A DNA stretch of 64,000 bases from Roseivivax sp. THAF197b (lineage in GTDB: Bacteria > Pseudomonadota > Alphaproteobacteria > Rhodobacterales > Rhodobacteraceae): assembly GCF_009363255.1 (NCBI RefSeq), contig NZ_CP045321.1, positions 1 to 64,000 of the forward strand, read 5' to 3'. The first letter of the stretch is position 1, and every line of letters starts with the position of its first letter. The notes beneath the pieces are model-generated. The model made no database searches and was not told the DNA's origin. It saw nothing but the letters and a program-made list of their open reading frames with translations. Both the position numbers and the translations under genes were made by a program. Shown piece after piece: positions 47,150 to 55,812 of the stretch.

Positions 47150-47435
47150 CGGCAAATACCGCGGCAACGATGGTGGGGGCGGCCGCAACACCGGCGATGC
47201 CCACGAGGACCCAGAGCGCTTGGCGCAGATCGATGATGTTGAAGAACCAGCTGAGAAAGACCCCGAGGACCGCGAGTGTGGCGATGACCACACCAAGAGG
47301 GCCGGTCAGCGCATCGACAATGCCCTGCAACAAGCTCTGGATCGGGGAGAGATCGATGCTTTGCGCAAGGGCGGGTTCGGAAATGACCAGAAAGAGGGCC
47401 AAACTTGCGATGAATAGGTTTGAAATCTGTCTCAT
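47142..47435 (-). CDS. virB2: VirB2, major pilin
   Basis: The 97-residue propilin has a signal peptide (cut after EPALAQ, residue 25) and two long hydrophobic helices (about 38-63 and 72-95) separated by a short polar loop. This matches cyclic or linear VirB2/TrbC pilins. It overlaps virB1 by 4 bases and is followed by virB3. Confidence 0.92.
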   Translation of the reverse strand: MRQISNLFIASLALFLVISEPALAQSIDLSPIQSLLQGIVDALTGPLGVVIATLAVLGVFLSWFFNIIDLRQALWVLVGIAGVAAAPTIVAAVFAGG

Positions 47436-48187
47436 GAATTTGATCCTTCCAATCGGGCCGTAACAGCCATGACGCGGGCCACGTGGTTCTGGGTTTCTCG
47501 GTAAGGGGGAATGCCACCGTGTTGGCGCACGGCGTCCGGCCCCGCGTTGTAGGCCGCCAACGCCAGATGCGGATCGCCGAACGTCTCCAGCATCATCGCG
47601 AGGTAGCGGGCGGAGCCGTCGAGGTTCTGTTGGGGGTCACGCGGGTCGACGCCCAGATCACGCGCGGTGTCAGGCATCAGCTGACCAAGGCCAATGGCGC
47701 CCGCATGTGAGATCGCATCCTGCCGATAGGCGCTCTCAACCTCGATATTGGCGCGGTAGAGGCTCAGCCAGTCCGTGACGGAAAGCTCCGCGCGCCTTAG
47801 GCCGGGGTGGCTGGCATAACGCAGGGCCGTGGTCTCTATGGCGTTTAGGACATCGGCACGGGGCAGGGGTGCCGGACCGACACGGGCTGCAAAGCGCATC
47901 GCTTCTCGCTCTGGCACAGTTTCATCGCTGCCGAAAATCGCAAGTTCGTCGGCTGCCGATCCCTGACCGATGCCGTCATTGTAGTTCCGAGCAAAACTGC
48001 TCTGAGACCGGGATGGGGTCAGAGAGCCGTCGCTCTCCATGACCAGGACCATTTGCGCTGAGGCAGGTGCTGCGACCAGCCAGAGACAGACGAGGTTAGC
48101 TGCCAGCGCCCTTGTCTGATGGCGCTTTGTCTGGCGGGGCGAGTTTATGCGTACGGCTTGTCCCCGCCTCAAGCGGCAGGTCGACAT
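47432..48187 (-). CDS. virB1: VirB1, lytic transglycosylase
   Basis: VirB1 locally opens peptidoglycan for channel assembly. From ATG 48187 the 251-residue protein has a basic N-region and signal peptide (LVCLWLVAAPASAQ, cut near 46), then an SLT domain. The domain has NIEVESAY with the catalytic Glu, HAGAIGLGQLMPDTARDLGV, and LALAAYNAGPDAV. The start is uncertain: the frame overlaps the tail of the upstream 126-residue gene, and a TTG at 48172 is an alternative. Confidence 0.88.
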   Translation of the reverse strand: MSTCRLRRGQAVRINSPRQTKRHQTRALAANLVCLWLVAAPASAQMVLVMESDGSLTPSRSQSSFARNYNDGIGQGSAADELAIFGSDETVPEREAMRFAARVGPAPLPRADVLNAIETTALRYASHPGLRRAELSVTDWLSLYRANIEVESAYRQDAISHAGAIGLGQLMPDTARDLGVDPRDPQQNLDGSARYLAMMLETFGDPHLALAAYNAGPDAVRQHGGIPPYRETQNHVARVMAVTARLEGSNS

Positions 48188-48476
48188 GTGCAAAGCCAAG
48201 GCCAATAAAGAAAGACACCACGCCGGAGATCGTCTTGAACTCGCGGATCTTGATATCGTTGTAGGTCGTCCGCGTGCGGGCGGTGACGAGGAGCTTTTCC
48301 ACGCCATCATCAGAGACAACGCGCATAATCCAGACCCCGTAATAGCTGGGGCCTTTCTTATGTGCCGACTCCTGGCACAGGATTTCTGCGCTATAGCCGC
48401 TTTCCACGAGTTCGCGGAACCTGGCTTCCGTAACCACATTTGGTGCTTCGATGTCCCAGTTCATGGCCCGGCTCAC
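48096..48476 (-). CDS. Hypothetical first protein of the virB operon
   Basis: This 126-residue frame starts at GTG 48476 with GGAG 5 bases upstream (ATG 48464 possible). It contains an N-terminal helix (TEARFRELVESGYSAEILCQE), a beta part (YGVWIMRVVSDDGVEKLLVTARTRT, KIREFKTISGVVSFFIGLG) and a charged tail. No signal peptide is seen. It overlaps the 5' part of virB1 and lies just downstream of the shared palindrome, so it is the first translated gene of the operon. Function unknown. Confidence 0.7.
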   Translation of the reverse strand: MSRAMNWDIEAPNVVTEARFRELVESGYSAEILCQESAHKKGPSYYGVWIMRVVSDDGVEKLLVTARTRTTYNDIKIREFKTISGVVSFFIGLGFAHVDLPLEAGTSRTHKLAPPDKAPSDKGAGS

Positions 48477-48511
48477 GCTTTCTCCAATGGCGCGACCCCA
48501 GGCATTCCCAC

Positions 48512-48542
48512 TTGAAGCCCAGAGTTACGATAGTATACTATC
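48512..48542. promoter_or_regulatory. Palindromic operator in the virB / exported-protein intergenic region
   Basis: The perfect palindrome GATAGTATACTATC (48529-48542) lies 53 bases before the virB operon start. A plus-strand promoter TTGAAG (48512-48517) - 16 bases - TATACT (48534-48539) would have its -10 inside the palindrome. On the minus strand TTGCGG lies just beside it. The same palindrome occurs at 53729-53742. Confidence 0.65.
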
Positions 48543-48632
48543 AACCGCAAGATGTAATATCGTGCTTTAGCTGTAGTTTGGTCACGCAAACACTAGTCAC
48601 GGCCAGTGTCTGCGATCAAGGAGATAACAGGT

Positions 48633-48926
48633 TTGAGAAACCCAAGGTTGACAGGCCTGCTCCCATTGCAAGCTATGGTCCTTCTGATCTGCGTTCCCGG
48701 ACCAGTTTTGGCGGAATCCTGCTTCGCCCCGGCCCGTCCCTTCCTGCCAAGCGATTCGCAGGCAGCGCGGGACTATGCAGACATCATCCGTGGCGATTTC
48801 GAAGATTACATTCAGGATATCCAGAGCTACTTCCGTTGCCTCGACAGCGAACGCGCCCGCGCCTTCGAGGAAGCGCGCGAAGTCAGCGAGGACTATGGCC
48901 GATTTCTGCAATTGGCAGGGGATTGA
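48633..48926 (+). CDS. Small exported protein divergent from virB
   Basis: TTG 48633 is chosen because AAGGAG lies 10 bases upstream; GTG 48606 is also open. The 97-residue product has a signal peptide (LTGLLPLQAMVLLICVPGPVLAES) and a mature part with two Cys (SCFAPA, FRCLDS). It also has an acidic helical stretch, DYADIIRGDFEDYIQDIQSYF and AFEEAREVSEDYGRF. It shares the virB intergenic operator. It could be a periplasmic partner of the transfer system; the family is unknown to me. Confidence 0.65.
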   Translation: MRNPRLTGLLPLQAMVLLICVPGPVLAESCFAPARPFLPSDSQAARDYADIIRGDFEDYIQDIQSYFRCLDSERARAFEEAREVSEDYGRFLQLAGD

Positions 48927-49050
48927 TGGGCAACCTCGGGAGCATCAGACTTGCAGCCCATGGAAACCAGACGCCGATAACACCCTCATATATCTACTTT
49001 TTAGATAACAGATTTCATCCCCTAGCGACGTCACAAAAGGTATGTGACGC

Positions 49051-49308
49051 GTGGCGAAAACAATCAGAACAAATGGCCAGTTGGCGCTCGTCCGTGCGTT
49101 GGTTGATGCACGTCAGAATGCGGGTCTCAGCCAGCAGCAGTTGGCGGCCAAGCTCAAACGCCACCAGTCGTTTGTGGCGCGTCTCGAAAGCGGCGAGCGC
49201 CGAATCGACGTCGTGGAGTTTACAGTTCTGGCGAGGGTCATTGGCTTTGACAAAGATGAAGTCTTGTCGATCGTCGAAGCCGCCACGGAGCCCGACCACA
49301 GGATTTGA
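49051..49308 (+). CDS. XRE-family regulator
   Basis: An 85-residue helix-turn-helix protein from GTG 49051, with the XRE domain (about 12-70: VRALVDARQNAGLSQQQLAAKL, FVARLESGERRIDV, EFTVLARVIGFD). It is a single-domain repressor-like protein and the only free XRE gene near the virB promoter. It is therefore a candidate to bind the GATAGTATACTATC palindromes; this is inference. Confidence 0.85.
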   Translation: MAKTIRTNGQLALVRALVDARQNAGLSQQQLAAKLKRHQSFVARLESGERRIDVVEFTVLARVIGFDKDEVLSIVEAATEPDHRI

Positions 49309-49487
49309 CAGCAAAGAATTTTTGGGACGTTCCGCTTCGGACGTTCCCACGTGAAGTGAGTTCCCTCAGGGAAGAGCTATCAGCCAACATCCACCAAGTG
49401 CGGCATGCGGTGCAAGCAAGCACCAAAGCACGTCACGCCGCAAAAGAAGAGCCAAAGTGCAGGAAGTCAGTAAACAGTGAACGATGA
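49305..49487 (+). CDS. Possible small protein after the XRE gene
   Basis: A 60-codon frame starts at a TTG that overlaps the XRE stop codon (TTGA). The product is charged and helical (VSSLREELSANIHQVRHAVQA). Overlap favours translation by coupling, but composition is not strongly coding. Low confidence. Confidence 0.25.
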   Translation: MTAKNFWDVPLRTFPREVSSLREELSANIHQVRHAVQASTKARHAAKEEPKCRKSVNSER

Positions 49488-49704
49488 CAAAGGTGAGGGC
49501 GTCGCGATCGCCAATCTGATCGGGGCCGATGGGTGCAGCATTGTTGGTTGGGTGTATCGCTGGACGACAGGCGCGCATGCGGTGATGTGGGACGTACACG
49601 GGCCCCAGCCGGTGCAGGAAATCCGGCCGGATCTGACTGCCGAACAGCAGCAGGAAATCGACTTCCATGGTTTGAAGCGGATCGGAAGCGGCGAAGGCGG
49701 ATAG
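49477..49704 (+). CDS. Small hypothetical protein (75 aa)
   Basis: From GTG 49477 (AGGAAG 13 bases upstream) the 75-residue product reads MNDDKGEGVAIANLIGADG, then VGWVYRWTTGAHAVMWDVHG and LTAEQQQEIDFHGL. The regular alternation of polar and hydrophobic residues suggests a small beta domain. It lies downstream of the XRE gene on the same strand. The family is unknown. Confidence 0.45.
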   Translation: MNDDKGEGVAIANLIGADGCSIVGWVYRWTTGAHAVMWDVHGPQPVQEIRPDLTAEQQQEIDFHGLKRIGSGEGG

Positions 49705-49950
49705 GCTCCGCAGCTAGCCGCCAGTTCATATTTGATGGTTGGGGTCGGCCGGTATACCGGACATTGGGGTCGCACGCGGCGAATGCGGACTCTGAGCCCA
49801 ACTTGCACTTTCGGGGAGGGAGGCGAAGGGCGTTTTTCGACGCAGCGAGAGGCTTGTCGGCCAGTGACACGATAAACAGAAATACTGAACCACACGAGTT
49901 CTGATAGGGAGTGCTGGTGGCAAACCTCTCCGCCATCAACCTCGCGAAAT

Positions 49951-50334
49951 TTATCGGAGCGTGACGCCTCGACCTTCAATCATTCGAAGACGAGCGCAAA
50001 GACGAAGAGTGGACCAGTATATCTGCGTTTCAGCAACCTCGCCTCCCGAATGGATTGGCAGCGCGAGTATAGCGTCGACAACATGAGGAACTTGCCAAGC
50101 GCTGTCTCCGATCGCATCGATGTCGACGACGAACAGCGTGCCACGCATCCAGGCAAGCGTCGGTAGGGCAGAAAGACGAGAGCCAAGTGGTTCAAGCAAC
50201 GCCTTGTAGGTTGCGATCACGACCTGCGGCCCTGGACGGCTGCCGGGCAGGCGATAACCGATCAGCCGTCCCGACACAGCCGCGGTCAACACTTCCACGA
50301 ACGGCGCCATGGTCAGGTCTTGATCGTCAAGCAT
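49951..50334 (-). CDS. Hypothetical protein (127 aa)
   Basis: ATG 50334 is preceded by GGGAGGATC, a strong ribosome site; the longer frame is rejected. The 127-residue product has FVEVLTAAVSGRLIGYRLPGSRPGPQVV-type beginnings, then LPTLAWMRGTLFVVDIDAIGD and a basic helical end (LRLCARLRMIEGRG). No signal peptide or membrane segment is seen. It follows the DUF481 gene in the same direction, with a strong hairpin between. I do not recognise the family. Confidence 0.6.
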   Translation of the reverse strand: MLDDQDLTMAPFVEVLTAAVSGRLIGYRLPGSRPGPQVVIATYKALLEPLGSRLSALPTLAWMRGTLFVVDIDAIGDSAWQVPHVVDAILALPIHSGGEVAETQIYWSTLRLCARLRMIEGRGVTLR

Positions 50335-50397
50335 GATCGATCCTCCCGCGTTCAGCGTGCCGTCCGGGCATGAGGTGCTCCCGGACGGCAGCCGTGA

Positions 50398-50426
50398 GGC
50401 CGGCGGCGGGACTGCCGCCGCCGGCC
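50398..50426. terminator. GC-rich hairpin between two minus-strand genes
   Basis: GGCCGGCGGCGG and CCGCCGCCGGCC pair perfectly around a 5-base loop. There is no T-run on either side, so it may act as a processing or attenuation site after the DUF481 gene. Confidence 0.5.
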
Positions 50427-50447
50427 ACGATTTCCCAGCGTGTCGGC

Positions 50448-51269
50448 CTAGAAGCCGACCACAAGGGAAATGCCGAACGTGTTGTCCCATTCCTCGAAAC
50501 CGGCGAGCGGATTGTCGTTGTACTCGGACCGGTAGCTGACCCGCGTCGACAAGGTGTCCGTGCTGCGGAAGTTCACGCCGAAGTCGTTCGTGAGCAGGGT
50601 GTTCGTGTCTGAGCCCAGGATATCTGTGTCGTTGGTCAGAGAGACCGCATCGGTCAGGCCGTAGAAGAACCGCGACGACAGGATGCCCGCCCCTTCGGTC
50701 TCGTCAGTGCCGTCCTGGAGCCGGGTGTAACGCACGCCGGGTCCGCCCTGGACGCGCCATGCGAATTGCTCGGTGTTGACGATCCGATAGCCGAGGCCGC
50801 CGCCGATAAAGGCATCGCGCTCGACCGTCTCGAAGTCATCATATTCGAACCGGCCGGTGCCGAAGGCGTAGAGTTGGGGAGTGAAGGCGCGCGACGCCTC
50901 GTACGTGCCGAAAAAGTTCTCTTCGTTGCGCTCACCATTCGCCTCGCCGAACTCGGCGGCCAGGCCGAACGAGTGCGACCAGTCGCCCACACCGTAGGTC
51001 AGACGTGCGGCAGTGGAGAGCTCCACGGTGTCGGAGTTGCCGTCGGCGGCAGAGAATTGTAGCGCGGCCGATCCGCGAAGGCCCTGAGGCACACCATTGA
51101 TCGAAAACCGCTGAGCGTCGTTGCCCTCATCGAGGTCGTCGCGGGCATCTTCGGTGATGTCGTCGATACGATCATCCAGCCGGTCAACACCGGTCAGGCC
51201 AGTGGCTTGCGCGTGGACTTGGGACGCCATCAGCAGCGCTACGGCGGTGGTTGCAAGGAACTTGGTCAT
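50448..51269 (-). CDS. DUF481-like outer-membrane protein
   Basis: The 273-residue protein has a signal peptide (MTKFLATTAVALLMASQVHAQ) and an acidic first part (LDDRIDDITEDARDDLDEGND). Alternating beta strands follow and end in Phe (ISLVVGF), as outer-membrane barrels do. Segments such as FGTYEASRAFTPQLYAFGTGRFEYDDF and YRIVNTEQFAWRVQGGPG match DUF481 (YdiY-like) barrels. It lies downstream of a LysR gene on the same strand, 124 bases away. Confidence 0.8.
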   Translation of the reverse strand: MTKFLATTAVALLMASQVHAQATGLTGVDRLDDRIDDITEDARDDLDEGNDAQRFSINGVPQGLRGSAALQFSAADGNSDTVELSTAARLTYGVGDWSHSFGLAAEFGEANGERNEENFFGTYEASRAFTPQLYAFGTGRFEYDDFETVERDAFIGGGLGYRIVNTEQFAWRVQGGPGVRYTRLQDGTDETEGAGILSSRFFYGLTDAVSLTNDTDILGSDTNTLLTNDFGVNFRSTDTLSTRVSYRSEYNDNPLAGFEEWDNTFGISLVVGF

Positions 51270-51393
51270 GGAGGCAGTCCTCTCCTTTGGGGCAGACCGC
51301 CTGCTGGATTATCCAAGCCGGCGCTTCCCTCTGAAGCTCACATGCCCTCGATCCATCAATTAGGGAAATTCGAAATACTCTGCCTTAAAGCGA

Positions 51394-52323
51394 TTATTGC
51401 TCATCTAACTGCCCCAGTATCTCGATCTCATCGTCCGACGCCTGCTCCAGCTCTTCGATGACATCCTCTTGAACCGAAACGGCTCCGGCCACGACCTTCG
51501 TCAGCGCCGCGCGGGCGCACTGCTTTATCTCGTCGTCCATGTCCTCGCGCCAAACAAGCCAGATAGCGTAAGGAAAGATCGGCGCGTCCGGCACAAGGTG
51601 TAGCTGCCCGGCATCCAGATACGGCGCCGCCGTTCGCGCAGGCAGATAGGCCGCCAAGCCGCGGCCCACCACAAAATCGGTCGCAAGCGCCCCGAGTGCG
51701 AGCGTCTTGCCGGAGCGCAGGTCTGGCAGATCAATTGCGTGCGCCTGCACGAACTCCGGACCCCAATCGACCATCACGTAGCGGTCGTCCATGACGGTCA
51801 GGTCCGGCTCGGGCCAGCCGGCCACGAGAACAAGGTCTTCCTCAAAGAGTTTCTCGACCCGGATTCCAGGCCGGATCTGGGGCAGGTAAGTCAGAGCCGC
51901 CTGGATCACGCCCTCGATCAGGAAGCGCGTCAGGCGATCGGGCGTGCCCAACTCGGCTCGAATACTGAGTGACGGCGTTCGCGCCTGCATCTCGTCGATC
52001 CAGCGGAAACCGCAGCGCGACCAGAGCGAGTGTTCCGCACCGATGGTGATCGCCTTGGTGAAGCCCTCAGGCACGCCGATCTGCTGTCTCGCTTCTTCCC
52101 AGATCTTCACGAGAGAGAGCGCGTAGGCTGAGAACGCCTCGCCTTCCGGTGTCAGTTCCGCACCGGCCTTCGAGCGGGTGAAGAGCGCGTGACCCAACTG
52201 CTCCTCAAGCCGTCTAATCCGCAGGGAGACGGCCGATTGGGTGACAAACAGCTTGTCGGCCGAATGCACGAAGCTGCCGCTCGCCGCCACTTCGAGAAAG
52301 GTTCGCATGAGGGTGATGTCCAT
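51394..52323 (-). CDS. LysR-family transcriptional regulator
   Basis: ATG 52323 (MDITLMRTFLEVAASG) starts the usual N-terminal winged helix of a LysR regulator (residues 1-60: FVHSADKLFVTQSAVSLRIRRLEEQLGHALF). The C-terminal part is a co-inducer-binding domain, with an acidic tail after residue 290. Length 309 residues is normal. The effector is unknown. The divergent lipoprotein gene and the downstream DUF481 gene are candidate targets. Confidence 0.9.
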   Translation of the reverse strand: MDITLMRTFLEVAASGSFVHSADKLFVTQSAVSLRIRRLEEQLGHALFTRSKAGAELTPEGEAFSAYALSLVKIWEEARQQIGVPEGFTKAITIGAEHSLWSRCGFRWIDEMQARTPSLSIRAELGTPDRLTRFLIEGVIQAALTYLPQIRPGIRVEKLFEEDLVLVAGWPEPDLTVMDDRYVMVDWGPEFVQAHAIDLPDLRSGKTLALGALATDFVVGRGLAAYLPARTAAPYLDAGQLHLVPDAPIFPYAIWLVWREDMDDEIKQCARAALTKVVAGAVSVQEDVIEELEQASDDEIEILGQLDEQ

Positions 52324-52483
52324 AGGGACGATGCATGACATAAACTCGCCTCAACAGCAATTCGATCTCGTTTCCCTTATGCGTGGCCAGTGCGTATCTC
52401 GGCATCAGGCAAGCTGACCGAGGCGGGAAATTCGAACGATCTTGGCGGCTTCCATCGAACCTTCTGAAAGAAAGGATCCGACC

Positions 52484-52663
52484 ATGAAGACGCTTTCGAT
52501 CCGCACTGCTGCTCTGACCGTCCTGTTGTCCGGCGCTATGGCTCTTTCCGCCTGCTCGACGGAGAAAGCCATCGACAATACCGTGGATGTCGCGGCCGGC
52601 ACGACGCGTCTCGTCGCCAAGGGCGCCGTGGGCGCTGGCAAGCTCGCCTATCGCGGCGGCTAG
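52484..52663 (+). CDS. Small lipoprotein (entericidin-like)
   Basis: The ATG at 52484 has AAAGGA upstream. The 59-residue product has a signal peptide ending in the lipobox LSAC (about residue 22), then a short mature part (STEKAIDNTVDVAAGTTRLVAKGAVGAG). Size and composition resemble entericidin-like or other small lipoproteins. It is divergent from the LysR gene. Confidence 0.75.
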   Translation: MKTLSIRTAALTVLLSGAMALSACSTEKAIDNTVDVAAGTTRLVAKGAVGAGKLAYRGG

Positions 52664-52994
52664 GCGCTTGTCACGTCGGACGACGAGTGAAGTCGTCTCT
52701 ACGGGCGTGATCGATGATTAAGCCCGTTTTGATTTGGGACGAGAGATGCGACCGTTCCCAGCCTGCGAGACCCTTTCCTAGCGCTTGTCTCCAATGGCTG
52801 TGTCGAAAATCGCGCCTTGCCCCGGTCTTTGCAGCTTGAGCCGAATTTGCCTCTCGCCGGAAGCGGCCATTCTTCGAAGGTCGGCAAGGTCCGCTCCCCG
52901 GACCTTGGCGCCGACATCAGCGAACGGCCGGTAATTGAGTGACGCAGCAAGATTAAATTACTGCGGTTCTATGACAATACTGTCTTTGTCGGCG
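52664..52994. other. Intergenic region, probably decayed sequence
   Basis: About 330 bases without a gene I can support. The stretch 52750-52935 keeps a partly open minus-strand frame of low-complexity, Arg/Ser-rich composition and looks like a decayed remnant. Confidence 0.45.
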
Positions 52995-53690
52995 CTAGTA
53001 ATTCACCTGCTCGAACCCGTAGGTGCCTTCATAGTCACGCCAATCGACGAAGACGGATCGATGATAGATACTGGGGCAATTCTGGCCCCATCTTTCAAGA
53101 CCCTCATGAACTGAGGGTAGGGCAGTTACGGAAGACCTCTGCCAAGAGAAATCGCCTTGGGTTCCGTAAGTGCCGATGACCACGGTCGCGCTGCGATTGC
53201 AGTCGCCGTCACGACCGGATTCATGCTGCCGGGCATAGCGAACATCAAAGACTCGGATGGACCGCACGAAGTTGAACTCAGGTCCGCTGATATCGATGTC
53301 CGCGCGATCCTGAACGAGCCGGAGTGCCTGGTCGGTAGGAGCGAGATCGTCGACTGGCAAGGATTGGAGCGGTCGACGGCTGTCCGCTTGGTACAAGGCT
53401 TCAAAGATGCGGCCAGCGTTGTTTGATGGCCGATCGTTCTCATAGGAGGCGCCCATGGGACAGCGCCAGATTTGCAGTGGCGGTTCCACCGGCCAGGGCT
53501 TGATCCGCCTGATGAATTCGGCGCGGGCCCGGGCGCACGGGACAGATGCAGGCCAGCCGCCAGACAGGCATAAGAGGATCGCACAGTCGATCGGGTATGT
53601 CTGCGCGCGGGCGGGTGCCGGCAGCGCGAAACTTGTCACGGTCAAAGCGACGGCGGCCGGGGAGAGGAGCTTCTTGAGTAAATGGCGCAT
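52995..53690 (-). CDS. Exported protein under the shared palindrome
   Basis: ATG 53690 has GGAGG 9 bases upstream. The 231-residue protein has a signal peptide (LLSPAAVALTVTSFALPAPARAQ). Cys-containing mature segments follow: YPIDCAILLCLSGGWP, VPCARARAEF, WRCPMG, GDCNRSA and GQNCPS, about seven Cys in all. This suggests a disulphide-rich periplasmic or surface protein. I recall similar proteins near virB loci of Rhodobacteraceae plasmids but no function. The palindrome CGATAGTATACTATCG lies 38 bases upstream. Confidence 0.75.
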   Translation of the reverse strand: MRHLLKKLLSPAAVALTVTSFALPAPARAQTYPIDCAILLCLSGGWPASVPCARARAEFIRRIKPWPVEPPLQIWRCPMGASYENDRPSNNAGRIFEALYQADSRRPLQSLPVDDLAPTDQALRLVQDRADIDISGPEFNFVRSIRVFDVRYARQHESGRDGDCNRSATVVIGTYGTQGDFSWQRSSVTALPSVHEGLERWGQNCPSIYHRSVFVDWRDYEGTYGFEQVNY

Positions 53691-53727
53691 GCTGAGGATC
53701 CTCCGTGAGAGGAGTTCAGCATACATA

Positions 53728-53743
53728 CGATAGTATACTATCG
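53728..53743. promoter_or_regulatory. Palindromic operator, second copy
   Basis: CGATAGTATACTATCG is a perfect 16-base palindrome. On the minus strand TTGCGA - 17 bases - TATGCT overlaps it and reads toward the gene at 53690. The 14-base core is identical to 48529-48542. Confidence 0.7.
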
Positions 53744-54308
53744 CAACACTAAGTATAAAATCGCATAATGAAGTTTATGTTGAGAAGAACGTTATTGATC
53801 GGTGCGCATTATTAACTTGGCCAAGGCGCTATTCACAGGACAGCTCAGGCTTGTGCAGCTGCGACTGTCGCTGACGCCGCATTCACTCGCTGTTGCAGCT
53901 GGATCATTGCTGCATTGCGGCGTATGTCGCGAGAACGTTCATTGAAAATTGCTTTTATTACTGAAATCCATACGGCACTTCGGCCGCTCGTGCGCTAGAA
54001 GTTGCGGTGTCAGCTGGGTGGAAAAAAGTCCGCTCTTTGCTAGCTTGAGCGTGGTCATGCAAAACCCATCGGCAGCTGCTGCGCCTAACCCCATTGTCGC
54101 GGCGATTGCCCATAAATGCGCTTGAAATCGCGAATGAACTAAGATGGGCTGAAATTGACCACATCCTCCGCCGCTTGTCTCATTGTCGTTCCACCCGCGA
54201 TTTTCATCGCAATATTGTTTCGACGCATTTGAGTGCCTCCAATGAAGTGTTCCACCAACTGAGATAGTTTTATCCCGATTGGACTTGACCCCATCTCTGG
54301 TAAGGGTT
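53744..54308. other. Intergenic region before the IS3 element
   Basis: About 565 bases with no supportable gene. Composition shifts toward AT near 53744-53960, then returns to mixed. It may contain decayed transposon sequence left of the IS. Confidence 0.45.
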
Positions 54309-54346
54309 TGAACCGCGCGGGTTTTCCGGAGGCTGATTTTAGTTAG

Positions 54347-55255
54347 TTATGCGGCCATGTCTTTGGTTTTCACAGCCGCGTAGAAGTTGGCTTCTGCCTC
54401 GGTCGGCGGGATGTTCCCGATGGTCTCGAGAAGACGGCGGTTGCCAAAACAGTTGACCCATTCCAGCGTGGCGTATTCGACGGCCTCGAAGCTGCGCCAT
54501 GGGCCGCGGCGGTGAATGACCTCGGCTTTGAAGAGGGCGTTGATGGTCTCGGCGAGAGCATTGTCATAGCTGTCGCCGACGCTTCCGACCGATGGTTCGA
54601 TGCCTGCGTCAGCGAGGCGCTCGGTGTAGCGAATGGACACGTATTGCGAGCCACGATCGCTGTGGTGAACGAGACCCATGGTTTTCGTAGGCCGCCGATC
54701 ATGGACGGCCTGTTCCAACGCATCGAGGACGAAACCAGTCTACGTTGATGTGCTGGCGCGCCGACCGACTATCTTGCGCGCGTAGGCATCGATGACGAAG
54801 GCGACATACACGAACCCCTTCGAGGTCGCGATATAGGTGAAATCGCTGACCCAGAGCATGCTGGGCACGGGTACGCGAAATTCGCGGTTCACTTTGTCCA
54901 AGAGGCACGGCGCATTCTTGTCCGGGATCGTCGTCTTGTGCGGCTTCCCACGGATGATACCTTGAGTATCCATGTCCTTCATCAGACGTGCCACCGTGCA
55001 GCGGGCGACGTCGAACCCCTCGCGGCGCAATTGGTGATAGACTTTGCGGACGCCGTAGACGCGCCAGTTTTCCTCGAAGACGCGCCGGATCTCGGGCCGC
55101 AGAGCCTCGTCTTTACGCGCACGATACGAACGCAGAGCCGGATCGGCCCGCTTCGCCAGGTGATCGTAATAGGTGGAAGGGGCGATCGGCAGCACAGCGC
55201 AGATCGGCTCGATCCCGTGCGCGCCACGATGCGCTTCGATGAAATCCACCATCAC
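54347..55255 (-). pseudogene. IS3 orfB transposase with an amber stop
   Basis: OrfB supplies the DDE integrase. The frame from 55255 shows HTH_21 and the first catalytic Asp in WVSDFTYIAT. It hits TAG at 54742-54740, then stays open in the same frame to 54347, with the second Asp in HHSDRGSQY and the Glu in SYDNALAETINALF. The single stop falls in ASTST-stop-TGFVLDALEQA, where most homologues carry Gln. A CAG to TAG change is the simplest cause. Without suppression the transposase is inactive. Confidence 0.85.
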
Positions 55256-55575
55256 TTCGACCGGCGTTCTAGCTCCGCCATCGCAAAAAACGCCGAGGCC
55301 TTGCGAAGTATGTCGTTAGCCTGCCGGCGCTCTCGGTTCTCCTGCTCCAGCGCCTTCATCTTCTCAGCTATCTCGCTGGGAATACCTGCGCTCTCGCCGC
55401 TATCGACTTCCGCCTTCTTAACCCAGTCGTTCAGCGTGTTCGCCGAGCAGCCGACCTTCGCGGCAATCGACGTGATCGCGTGCCAGCGAGATCCATGCTG
55501 CCCCGCGCCGTCGCGGACCATCCGCACGGCACGCTCAGGCACTTCAAGGGAAAACATGTTCCTGGTCTGGCTCAT
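55252..55575 (-). CDS. IS3 orfA (helix-turn-helix)
   Basis: The 107-residue protein is the DNA-binding half of an IS3-family transposase: FSLEVPERAVRMV, ITSIAAKVGCSANTLNDWVKKAEVD and the leucine-zipper-like IAEKMKALEQENRERRQANDILRKASAFFA. It overlaps orfB by 4 bases, where programmed -1 frameshifting normally fuses the two. Confidence 0.9.
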   Translation of the reverse strand: MSQTRNMFSLEVPERAVRMVRDGAGQHGSRWHAITSIAAKVGCSANTLNDWVKKAEVDSGESAGIPSEIAEKMKALEQENRERRQANDILRKASAFFAMAELERRSK

Positions 55576-55812
55576 GATGCTCCATCCTACTCAAGAGTTG
55601 GAGCCTCCGGCAACCCCGGCGCGGTTCGGTCAGTCAATACAAGGCGTTCATGTCACGGCCGCGTATTCGGAGCCGTCGATTATATCAAGTTGCGACTAAA
55701 AAGTACGCTGAGCCGACGTCACTGAAACAGTCGCAAAGGCCGTCTGCGGCCTCAGCGAGGCTGATCGCTAATCAGCTCCAAACTCGAAATAATTGAAATC
55801 TGGTAGCGATCA

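Larger units (their letters stand above)
54309..55628 (-). mobile_element. IS3-family element with a disrupted transposase
   Basis: Left end TGAACCGCGCGGGTTTTCC (54309 on) and right end (55628 inward on the minus strand) CGAACCGCGCCGGGGTTGCC form imperfect terminal inverted repeats, continuing with CGGAGGCT on both sides. Between them lie orfA and orfB on the minus strand. No target duplication is visible, so the copy is old or rearranged. Confidence 0.8.

Noticed and set aside
47150..47296. Upstream extension of the virB3 frame
   Set aside because: It overlaps virB2 in another frame and is Ser/Pro/Arg-rich. The usual VirB3 start follows from GTG 47149.
49705..49950. Possible gene in the gap before 49951
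   Set aside because: The frames are short and their composition looks like decayed sequence; no start with a ribosome site is seen.
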